Assembly (NCBI GenBank): GCA_025351525.1
Contig: JANXVV010000575.1
Span: forward strand, 1 to 12,769
DNA length: 12,769 bases
Reading direction: 5' to 3'
DNA from: Humisphaera sp.
Lineage (GTDB): Bacteria; Planctomycetota; Phycisphaerae; Tepidisphaerales; Tepidisphaeraceae
Shown: positions 1 to 6,130 of the stretch, piece by piece
Numbering within the stretch: position 1 is the stretch's first letter
Layout: every line of letters begins with the position of its first letter
Translations under genes and position numbers: made by a program
Notes under the pieces: model-generated
What the model was told of the DNA's origin: nothing
What the model saw: the letters and a program-made list of their open reading frames with translations, nothing else
The model's database searches: none

Positions 1-1
1 G

Positions 2-406
2 GGGGGAATGACAGGCTCAGCCAACCGCCGGGATAGGGTGACGATCATCAACACCGGCGACGCCGACCTGGCCGGACCCTACGGCATCCGACTCTACGCC
101 AGCCGCGACCGCACCCTGAACGGCGCGATCCTCGTCGGCACACGCGGAGTGACCACCCCGCTGCCCGCCGGGGCCTCGGCTACCTTCGGGGTACGCACCA
201 TCCTACCGAAGGACACCCCCGCCGGAACCTACCATCTGCTGGCGGCGATCTCGGACGGCACCGGCCACCTCACCCCCATCGCCGCCGAGGATGCGACGTT
301 TCGGGTCGGGGGAAAGCAGGTTGCCGCGCCGGCCAACGCGCGACCGCCGAAGATGCTGGCCGGGGCGTTTACGCGTGCATCCCATTCGGCGCGGCAGTGG
401 ACTTGA
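2..406 (+). CDS. C-terminal fragment of a CARDB-like domain protein (5' end outside window)
   Basis: The frame is open from the left edge to a TGA at 404-406, so this is the 3' end of a longer gene; the ATG at 8-10 need not be the start. About 85 residues look like one beta-sandwich of the CARDB (cell-adhesion-related) type: alternating hydrophobic strands with the typical phrases 'VTIINTGDADLAGPY', 'LPAGASATF' and 'DTPAGTYHLLAAISD'. In that family the domain sits at the end of large secreted or surface-anchored proteins and takes part in adhesion or packing. The last ~30 residues are low-complexity and basic, with no sorting signal that I can see. The gene converges on the VWA gene at 763-2385. 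Domain class is moderately certain; the function of the full protein cannot be told from this fragment. Confidence 0.6.
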   Translation, partial: GGMTGSANRRDRVTIINTGDADLAGPYGIRLYASRDRTLNGAILVGTRGVTTPLPAGASATFGVRTILPKDTPAGTYHLLAAISDGTGHLTPIAAEDATFRVGGKQVAAPANARPPKMLAGAFTRASHSARQWT

Positions 407-476
407 ACCATGAAAGAGGTTCGGTTGAACCAGGCGAAGACGGTCGGCAATGAGGTTTTAGAATTTATTGTTTATT

Positions 477-625
477 TACTCCTCTTTGCGCGGCTAATGC
501 CCGTAGTGCCTCCGGTGCCCTCACCGGCGGTATTCGGCCTGCGAAAGCCTTCCGCCGGTGAGGGCACCGGCGGCACTACCGAGGCGACCGAACTCCACAG
601 GGCTTTCAAGGCGCAAAGAGGAGTA
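477..625. repeat. Nested inverted repeat (MITE- or REP-like palindromic element)
   Basis: Two sets of arms are nested. The outer arms are perfect 15-bp terminal inverted repeats, TACTCCTCTTTGCGC at 477-491 and its reverse complement at 611-625. Inside, 503-530 pairs with 552-579 as a 28-bp stem with a single mismatch (T511 against C571), leaving a 21-nt loop. The inner stem is GC-rich (core GGTGCCCTCACCGGCGG). No target-site duplication is visible next to the outer arms. Its position between convergent gene ends fits a dispersed palindromic element that may also stop transcription from both sides. The structure is directly visible; mobility and copy number are inference. Confidence 0.8.
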
Positions 626-702
626 GCGTGACTTTCGCGGATGCGGATATCTGACAAGAATTATGGTTGAGCCTGCGGATTTTTAGGGAAATCATGCAAA
701 AG

Positions 703-732
703 TAGTTCATTTTAGTTCAGTTTTGTTCAATT
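703..732. repeat. Three 10-bp phased GTTCA repeats
   Basis: Three consecutive 10-bp units (TAGTTCATTT, TAGTTCAGTT, TTGTTCAATT) put GTTCA at 705, 715 and 725. A 10-bp period is one helical turn, so the units lie on the same face of the DNA. They are AT-rich in a GC-rich context. They could be a protein-binding array or simply a decayed tandem repeat; no adjacent promoter makes one more likely. Confidence 0.45.
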
Positions 733-750
733 CGAGTGCGAAAGATGGGC

Positions 751-765
751 TGACCCCCGGGGTCA
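751..765. repeat. 15-bp palindrome overlapping a stop codon
   Basis: TGACCCC-C-GGGGTCA is a perfect palindrome with one central base. Its right end (TCA at 763-765) is the TGA stop of the minus-strand VWA gene. The tiny loop and the lack of a T-run make it a poor intrinsic terminator; it may be part of a dispersed repeat. Confidence 0.4.
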
Positions 766-2385
766 CTTTCCGATCGATTTTAATTCTTCCGGCGTGATGT
801 CGCGGTATTGCCCACCGGACTTGATGGCGACCCGTCGCAGCGCTGTGGCGGGGGCGGGGGCGGAGGGATTGCCGATGTGGATGACATCGAATTGGGTTTG
901 ACCGATGTTCACCGTGGAAAGCGCCCGGGTGGCGAAGGCTTCATCCTCGGGTTTCGCGCTCACCACCACGATCAGGGCGGGGCGTTGGGCGAGCGCTCGT
1001 TCGAGCGGAAATTGATTGCCGTTGAAACTGCTTCCCGGATTGATGAAGAAGGTTCGGTCGACCTGCTGCGGATGGGTGATGGCTGCGCCATCGGGGGCGG
1101 CGTGGGCGGTGCCGCCGTGCTGCATCGCCGATCCGCCGGGGTAGACCTTCGACGAGGATTTTGCGAAGCCGTAGAACCCGCCCTGCGTGAAAATATCGTA
1201 GGCGTACCTCTGGCCGGATTTCAGCGGCACGGGCTTGGCCAGGGTGAAAGTCTGGTAGGCATTCCCTTTCGTGAAGCCTCCCCTGGCCGATTCCTGACTC
1301 AACTGATACAGCACATTTCCATCGTCGACCCGGCTGACGGTCAGTGTCACTTTTCCATACGGGCCCTGACCGAACGATTTTGCGTTGTCGGCGAATCCTT
1401 TGACGGTGATCGCCCGGAGCAACAGATCGGTCTGCGGGGTGAAGGTTTGACCGGGCGGGCCGGCGTTGTTCGTAAAATCCTCCGCGGCGCTGAAATACTT
1501 CGCCGAGAAATCCGGCTGGGCGATCGCGGCGCCGGCGGGCGGCTGGCCGCTTTCGATGAGGGTGGACCCGTGTTGATCCACGTTGCCGAGATCCGTCACG
1601 GCGGCGGCGAACGCATCGGCGGTGGCGGCGGTCGGCCCGGTCGGGGGGATCTCGATCGGGGTTCCCTCGCGATCGCTGTCCCACAGAATGATTTGAAAGG
1701 TTTGATTCGGATGGAGCGAGTCGATCGACCTGGTCAACGCCTGCCGGGTTGCCGCCAGAACATCGGTGGACATTCCGCCCCGATCGATCAGGTAAATCAG
1801 GCTCGGCTCTTTCAACGGCAGGCCGCAGAATGTCGGGGTGTTGATCGGGTCCGCCGCACCGACCCTCGCAGCGCTCGGATTGAATTCCCCGGCGGGTTCA
1901 GGGCGGACCGCTTTCCCCGCGACAGGGTCGGTAGCCGCCGGTGCATTAAAGGCGCTGGTTGATTTCTCACCGCTCCCACCGTTGATGAGCCGGAGGACCA
2001 CACCCGCCAAAACGACCACCACCGCAACCGCTCCGAAGAGGACATACCGCAGAGGCGATCTAACTTTCGCGCCCGCAGCGCCGGGCCTGTTGGCCGAGGG
2101 CACGGCCGGCGATCCCAAGCCGCCACCGCTGCCACCGAGGCCGCTGCCGCTCAAATCGCTGCCGGCGATCGAACTTGGATCGAGCAGTCCGGCGGTTGCG
2201 CCGACTCTGCTCGGAGGGGAGTAAAGCGCTCTGGACTCGGTGGGAGCGGCGGTTCGCAAGCCCGGTTTCGCGCGCTTGGGCACCGACTGCATCGCCGCAC
2301 AATGGATGCAACGGCAGACCCCGCCGGCGAACCCATCGTCGATTTCCAGCGTCGCCCTGCATTTCACACAGTTGATTCGAATCAT
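763..2385 (-). CDS. Zinc-ribbon / transmembrane / VWA-like protein with an inserted beta-rich domain
   Basis: This 540-residue protein starts at an ATG with a good ribosome binding site (AGGTGA at 2393-2398, 7-nt spacer). Residues 1-30 form a zinc ribbon: C6-x2-C9 and C24-x-C26-x2-C29. A Ser/Gly/Pro-rich linker (about 35-110) leads to one transmembrane helix at about 113-133, so the zinc ribbon should be cytoplasmic and the rest outside the membrane. A VWA-like Rossmann domain begins at about 194 (LIYLIDRGGMST, long helix, FQIILWDSD) and reaches GST at 273-275. It is then interrupted by about 175 residues rich in beta-strand pattern (281-456) and resumes at about 457 (LERALAQRPALIVVVSAKPED) to the C-terminus. 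The metal site is degenerate: the usual DxSxS reads D201-RGGM-S206. Such proteins are common in planctomycetes and of unknown role; a binding or scaffold role at the membrane is inference. It is divergent from pgm, with about 100 bp between. Confidence 0.75.
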   Translation of the reverse strand: MIRINCVKCRATLEIDDGFAGGVCRCIHCAAMQSVPKRAKPGLRTAAPTESRALYSPPSRVGATAGLLDPSSIAGSDLSGSGLGGSGGGLGSPAVPSANRPGAAGAKVRSPLRYVLFGAVAVVVVLAGVVLRLINGGSGEKSTSAFNAPAATDPVAGKAVRPEPAGEFNPSAARVGAADPINTPTFCGLPLKEPSLIYLIDRGGMSTDVLAATRQALTRSIDSLHPNQTFQIILWDSDREGTPIEIPPTGPTAATADAFAAAVTDLGNVDQHGSTLIESGQPPAGAAIAQPDFSAKYFSAAEDFTNNAGPPGQTFTPQTDLLLRAITVKGFADNAKSFGQGPYGKVTLTVSRVDDGNVLYQLSQESARGGFTKGNAYQTFTLAKPVPLKSGQRYAYDIFTQGGFYGFAKSSSKVYPGGSAMQHGGTAHAAPDGAAITHPQQVDRTFFINPGSSFNGNQFPLERALAQRPALIVVVSAKPEDEAFATRALSTVNIGQTQFDVIHIGNPSAPAPATALRRVAIKSGGQYRDITPEELKSIGK

Positions 2386-2392
2386 GAAGTCT

Positions 2393-2398
2393 TCACCT
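2393..2398 (-). promoter_or_regulatory. Ribosome binding site of the VWA-like gene
   Basis: AGGTGA on the minus strand, 7 nt before the ATG at 2383-2385. It supports that start. Confidence 0.6.
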
Positions 2399-2485
2399 GG
2401 ACTGACAGTGTAGACTGAAGGCGGTAAGTCGTCATCGATTTTTCCGCGTGAACAAATCGCCCGCGACGTTTACACTGGGACGACC

Positions 2486-4135
2486 ATGGCCCCATCACCT
2501 CTCGCGGGCAAGCCCGCGCCGGCGTCACTTCTGATCGACATCGACGAGCTCCGGCGCGACTATCGCGAACTTACGCCGGACCCGGCCAATCCCCGCCAAC
2601 TCGTCAGCTTCGGCACGAGCGGGCATCGCGGAACCACCGCCGACCGCACGTTCACCGAAGCCCACATTCTCGCGATCTCGCAGGCGATCTGCGATTACCG
2701 TCAGTTGAACGGAATCGACGGCCCGTTGTTCATGGGCAAAGACACGCACGCGCTTTCCGCGCCCGCCGAGCGGACGGCGCTGGAGGTGCTCGCCGCCAAT
2801 GGGGTCACGGTTTTTATTCAGCGCGAGAATGGCGTCACGCCGACGCCGGTCATCTCCTGGACGATCCTCGGCTACAACCGCGGCCGTGTCGCACATTTGG
2901 CGGATGGCATCGTCATCACCCCATCCCACAATCCCCCCACCGATGGCGGGTTCAAATATAACGCGACCAACGGCGGTCCCGCCGACACGGATGTCACGAC
3001 CTGGATTCAGGATCGCGCCAACGATCTGCTTCGCAACGGCAATCGAGCCGTCAAGCGAATGCCCTATGATTCGGCCCTCCAAGCCGCGACCACAAAACAT
3101 CACGATTACATCACACCCTACGTCGACGATCTGGCATCGGTCATCGATCTGGAGGCGATCCGCGGCGCGGGGATCAGCATCGGCGCGGATCCGCTGGGCG
3201 GTTCATCGGTGTACTATTGGCCGGCCATCGCGGAAAAATATGGTTTGAATCTGACGGTGGTGAATCCGAACATCGACGAGACGTTCGGATTCATGCCGCT
3301 CGACCACGATGGCAAAATCCGCATGGATTGCTCCAGCCCCTACGCGATGGCGAATCTCGTTCGCCTGAAAGATGACTATCGCATCGCGTTCGGAAACGAC
3401 CCCGATGCCGATCGCCATGGCATCGTCGCGCCGTCGGTCGGCCTGATGAATCCGAATCATTATCTGGCCGTGGCGATCCAGTATCTGCTGATGAACCGCC
3501 CGCTCTGGCCGATGGGGGCCGCCGTGGGCAAGACGCTGGTCAGCAGCGGCATGATCGACCGGGTGGTGAAGCGTTTCGGGCGCGTGCTGTCGGAAGTGCC
3601 GGTCGGATTCAAATGGTTCTCCGATGGCCTGTTCAAAAGCACCTACTGTTTCGGAGGTGAGGAAAGCGCGGGGGCCAGTTTCCTTCGCCGGGATGGCAAG
3701 GTGTGGACGACGGACAAGGATGGAATGATCCTCGCCCTGCTCGCCGCCGAGATCACGGCGGTCACGGGGAAGGATCCCGGGGAGCATTACGCCCGGCTTA
3801 CCGCCGATTTCGGAACCTCCTACTACACCCGCATCGACGCCTCCGCGACGCCGGAGCAGAAAGCCGCGTTCAAAAAGCTGACGCCCGAAGCCGTCACCGC
3901 CGCCGAACTGGCCGGGGATCCGATCACGGCAAAGCTCACCCGCGCTCCGGGAAATAATGCCATGATCGGCGGGTTGAAAGTCGAAACCGCCACCGGGTGG
4001 TTCGCCGCCCGGCCCTCCGGGACGGAGAACATCTACAAAATTTACGCGGAGAGTTTCAAGAGCCGGTCGCATCTGGATCGGATCGTGGAGGAGGCGCAGA
4101 AGATCGTGACGCAATCGTTGGGAGTGGGAGAGTGA
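2486..4135 (+). CDS. pgm: Phosphoglucomutase, alpha-D-glucose phosphate-specific
   Basis: The enzyme interconverts glucose 1-phosphate and glucose 6-phosphate in the cytoplasm, linking glycolysis with glycogen, trehalose and cell-envelope sugar synthesis. At 549 residues it has the length of the E. coli Pgm type. All signatures of the alpha-D-phosphohexomutase superfamily are intact and in order: the N-terminal LVSFGTSGHRG (39-49), the phosphoserine loop TPSHNPP (145-151, Ser147 accepting the phosphate), the magnesium loop DPDADR (305-310, Asp305/307/309), the sugar-binding loop GGEESAG (390-396), and the phosphate-binding loop ARPSGTE (508-514) in domain 4. The ATG is the first one in the frame close to the aligned N-terminus; no strong Shine-Dalgarno sequence precedes it. 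It stands alone on the plus strand, divergent from the VWA gene and 80 bp upstream of the kinase gene, so it is probably monocistronic. Nothing suggests damage. Confidence 0.96.
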   Translation: MAPSPLAGKPAPASLLIDIDELRRDYRELTPDPANPRQLVSFGTSGHRGTTADRTFTEAHILAISQAICDYRQLNGIDGPLFMGKDTHALSAPAERTALEVLAANGVTVFIQRENGVTPTPVISWTILGYNRGRVAHLADGIVITPSHNPPTDGGFKYNATNGGPADTDVTTWIQDRANDLLRNGNRAVKRMPYDSALQAATTKHHDYITPYVDDLASVIDLEAIRGAGISIGADPLGGSSVYYWPAIAEKYGLNLTVVNPNIDETFGFMPLDHDGKIRMDCSSPYAMANLVRLKDDYRIAFGNDPDADRHGIVAPSVGLMNPNHYLAVAIQYLLMNRPLWPMGAAVGKTLVSSGMIDRVVKRFGRVLSEVPVGFKWFSDGLFKSTYCFGGEESAGASFLRRDGKVWTTDKDGMILALLAAEITAVTGKDPGEHYARLTADFGTSYYTRIDASATPEQKAAFKKLTPEAVTAAELAGDPITAKLTRAPGNNAMIGGLKVETATGWFAARPSGTENIYKIYAESFKSRSHLDRIVEEAQKIVTQSLGVGE

Positions 4136-4215
4136 ATCTGCAGTGCGGGCGTCTGAAGAGTAAGCATCCTGCTCGTGCTAATGTTTATTCCATTGCTTGA
4201 TAGGCACCGCTTACC

Positions 4216-4818
4216 ATGAAAGAATTTACTTCACCAAACCCGAAAGTGATCGTGATCGCCGGCCCGAACGGCGCGGGGAGAACCACGGCGTCGCGGTGGC
4301 TGCTGCAAGGGGTGCGGAAGGTTCCCCAGTTTGTAAACGCAGACGCGATCGCCAGAGGATTGTCGGCGTTCAACCCGGAATCGGTCGCCAGGGAAGCCGG
4401 TCGGGCTATGATTGAACGACTGAACTCACTCGAAGCGATTCGCTCGGATTTCGCTTTTGAGACGACGCTGGCCAGTCGATCGTTCGCGCCGCGCATCCGT
4501 CGATTGCGTTCACTCGGCTATGAGTTCTCGCTCTATTTTTTCTATCTGGGCAGCCCTGACGAGGCCGTGGCGCGTGTCGCCGGTCGGGTCGCGCAAGGCG
4601 GGCATGGCGTGCCCGAGGCGGATATTCGCAGGCGATATGTCGGAGGACTCAGGAACTTTTTCAACCTTTATCAGGAGTTGACGAGCCATTGGGATTTTTA
4701 CGATAATTCTCTTGACGGAAAGCCTACATTAATCGCCTCGGGTGCGTCGAACGAGACAGAGCTCATCACCGACATCAAACGCTGGAATTCAATTCGAGGA
4801 CTCCATGGAAAATTTTAA
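4216..4818 (+). CDS. Zeta-toxin-like P-loop kinase with Walker A Lys replaced by Arg
   Basis: This 200-residue protein belongs to the zeta-toxin / AAA P-loop kinase group. Known zeta toxins phosphorylate UDP-N-acetylglucosamine and so block cell-wall synthesis; many chromosomal relatives are uncharacterised. In order: strand VIVIAGPNGAGRTT (11-24) is the P-loop, FVNADAIARGL (39-49) the substrate-side Asp motif, FAFETTLASRS (79-89) a conserved acidic strand, YFFYLGSPDEAVARVAGRV (107-125), then GGHGVPEADIRRRYVGGLRNFFNLY (128-152, the arginine-rich lid), and DFYDNS (160-165). The P-loop reads GPNGAGRTT, so the lysine that normally holds the ATP phosphates is Arg22 (codon AGA at 4279-4281). All else looks intact, so this could be an attenuated or inactive kinase, or an error in the sequence. 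It lacks a clear ribosome binding site. Its last 14 nt overlap the next gene. Family certain, activity unknown. Confidence 0.85.
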   Translation: MKEFTSPNPKVIVIAGPNGAGRTTASRWLLQGVRKVPQFVNADAIARGLSAFNPESVAREAGRAMIERLNSLEAIRSDFAFETTLASRSFAPRIRRLRSLGYEFSLYFFYLGSPDEAVARVAGRVAQGGHGVPEADIRRRYVGGLRNFFNLYQELTSHWDFYDNSLDGKPTLIASGASNETELITDIKRWNSIRGLHGKF

Positions 4819-5005
4819 GGTATCTCCGTCTATATCCGCCGAGCGATTGGCCCTTATCCGCCGTACCGAAAGCGCGATGCGGCAGTGCGGGCGGGATGTG
4901 TTGATCCGCCATAAGCGGGATGGCTTTCCGGTGGTTGGATTTGAAGACGGCAAGGTGGTGATCACTCAGCCGGAAGACATTGTCATTCCACCGGAAGAAG
5001 AATGA
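4805..5005 (+). CDS. Small partner of the zeta-like kinase, candidate antitoxin
   Basis: A 66-residue protein starting at ATG 4805-4807, 14 nt before the kinase gene ends and in the +1 frame, which implies translational coupling. A longer reading from 4742 exists but would overlap the kinase by 77 nt and adds no recognisable sequence, so the internal ATG is preferred. The protein has a helical N-terminal half (about 10-38, SAERLALIRRTESAMRQCG then HKRDG) followed by a short beta-like segment PVVGFEDGKVVITQPEDIVIP and an acidic tail. The pattern 'HK..G.P.....DGKVV...PE.I' resembles small proteins encoded next to zeta-like kinases in many bacteria. I infer an antitoxin or partner role from size, overlap and this resemblance; no known antitoxin domain such as epsilon was recognised. 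Confidence 0.65.
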   Translation: MENFKVSPSISAERLALIRRTESAMRQCGRDVLIRHKRDGFPVVGFEDGKVVITQPEDIVIPPEEE

Positions 5006-5043
5006 TTTGACCCTCGGAATCGGTTTGGCGTTTGAATCTGGTC

Positions 5044-5964
5044 TCAATTCAAAGGGAAATCCGCGTTCAGATTGATCTTGTCCAAATCACCCCCGGATAT
5101 AACCACGTTTTCCACATGACCGTCGGCGAAACCGATGCTGATTCGTCCGTTATGCCGAGTTTTGTCGAACAATTCCGTGGATCCACAGTCCTTGGAACCG
5201 CCTGCTTGTCGAAATGCATCTCCCAGACTGCAGTCCTTGTCATGGTCCCAATAGACTTGCCAATTTCCCGCTCCATCCCCACCGCGCGGCGCACCATCAG
5301 TCAGTAGCATGAGAGTGGATGAATGCGGAAAACGGGTTGCATGCCCGCGGAGTCGACTGTGGTTGCGGACGGCATTGACTCCCCCCGGATCGCCCCAACC
5401 CAAGGCGGGCTCATTAAATGCATAGCTATTATACCCGTTTCCGCCGCCGCCAACCGTGGCACCAAATCGACCACCCTCACGGTCGGAGGGACAGACGAAA
5501 AGTTTACGAACGGTACCCTGCTGAATATCCTTTTCCAGGTTTGCCACCGAGTCTGTACGGATTTCCTGCCCCAGCATCGGCGCTAATGATCCCATGATGG
5601 ACATGAGATTGAAGGGCCCCCCGCTCGGCCCGTAGTAATCATATTTTTGCTGATTTGGATCCTGGCAAGCCACCGGTGTCGTTCCGGGTTCGATCTGGCC
5701 CACCAAAGGCATATAGCCGCGATGCTCGTTGGCGTGGAGGATTAAAGCCATCAGAATTTGCTTCTGATTTGCGCCGCACTTGATCTGATTGGCACTCTCG
5801 CGGGCTTTGCTCAACGCCGGCAGGAGAATGCTGATCAACAGCGCGATGATCCCGATCACCACCAAAAGCTCGACCAGCGTGAACGCACGACGCGAGCGAG
5901 ACACGGTAGAAAACTTGAAGCGCACGACGGCTCCTTGGACAGTGAAATGAACAACCTTTGGCAC
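5044..5964 (-). CDS. Type II secretion pseudopilin-like protein with H-X9-DG motif (1)
   Basis: A 306-residue protein with a type IV pilin-like N-terminus: a basic leader ending RRA at 25-27, then FTLVELLVVIGII with Glu32 at the +5 position and a continuous hydrophobic helix to about residue 50, followed by SKARESAN. Prepilin peptidase is expected to cut before Phe28; the residue before the cut is Ala rather than the usual Gly. The large C-terminal domain ends with H271-NGRISIGFA-D281-G282-H, the H-X9-DG signature of the DUF1559-related planctomycete family. Such proteins are anchored in the cytoplasmic membrane and exposed outside; planctomycetes carry dozens, and their roles are mostly unknown. 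Cysteines near 63, 100, 158, 245 and 260 may form disulfides. It converges on the small kinase partner (38 bp apart). A second paralogue lies at 10673-11530. Confidence 0.85.
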   Translation of the reverse strand: MPKVVHFTVQGAVVRFKFSTVSRSRRAFTLVELLVVIGIIALLISILLPALSKARESANQIKCGANQKQILMALILHANEHRGYMPLVGQIEPGTTPVACQDPNQQKYDYYGPSGGPFNLMSIMGSLAPMLGQEIRTDSVANLEKDIQQGTVRKLFVCPSDREGGRFGATVGGGGNGYNSYAFNEPALGWGDPGGVNAVRNHSRLRGHATRFPHSSTLMLLTDGAPRGGDGAGNWQVYWDHDKDCSLGDAFRQAGGSKDCGSTELFDKTRHNGRISIGFADGHVENVVISGGDLDKINLNADFPLN

Positions 5965-6130
5965 GACCGATCAACTGCCTGCAGTTCCGCTCAAAAACCG
6001 AACCCGACGGCTATTTGGTAGAGTGTAGCAACGTTTTCCTCACGCGTACAACTGTTTTTTGTTGCCTTCCAAGCCTTAAAAGTGATTCGTCCACTTCAAA
6101 ATTTCCTGCACTGTTTGGGCCATCCGATCA

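Larger units (their letters stand above)
407..762. other. Convergent intergenic spacer without a gene
   Basis: These 356 bases lie between the ends of two convergent genes. I see no credible gene: the short open frames at 410-631 and 472-657 read through an inverted repeat and owe their openness to it. The spacer holds a small GGTTC/GAACC inverted repeat at 418-431, the nested palindrome at 477-625, an AT-rich stretch with three 10-bp-phased repeats at 703-732, and a 15-bp palindrome at 751-765 that reaches into the stop codon of the minus-strand gene. Confidence 0.7.

Noticed and set aside
410..657. Short open frames on both strands in the first spacer
   Set aside because: They run through the nested inverted repeat, which gives similar phrases (PVPSPA...GEGTGGTT) on both strands; there is no sign of coding.
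808..1962. Long plus-strand open frame of 384 codons opposite the VWA-like gene
   Set aside because: It is a shadow of the minus-strand gene in GC-rich sequence; its translation is Gly/Arg-rich without any domain, while the minus strand gives zinc ribbon, membrane helix and VWA motifs.
3203..4114. Minus-strand open frame of 303 codons opposite pgm
   Set aside because: Pure antisense of a fully conserved phosphoglucomutase; the translation is rich in Arg, Gly, His and Asp without recognisable motifs.
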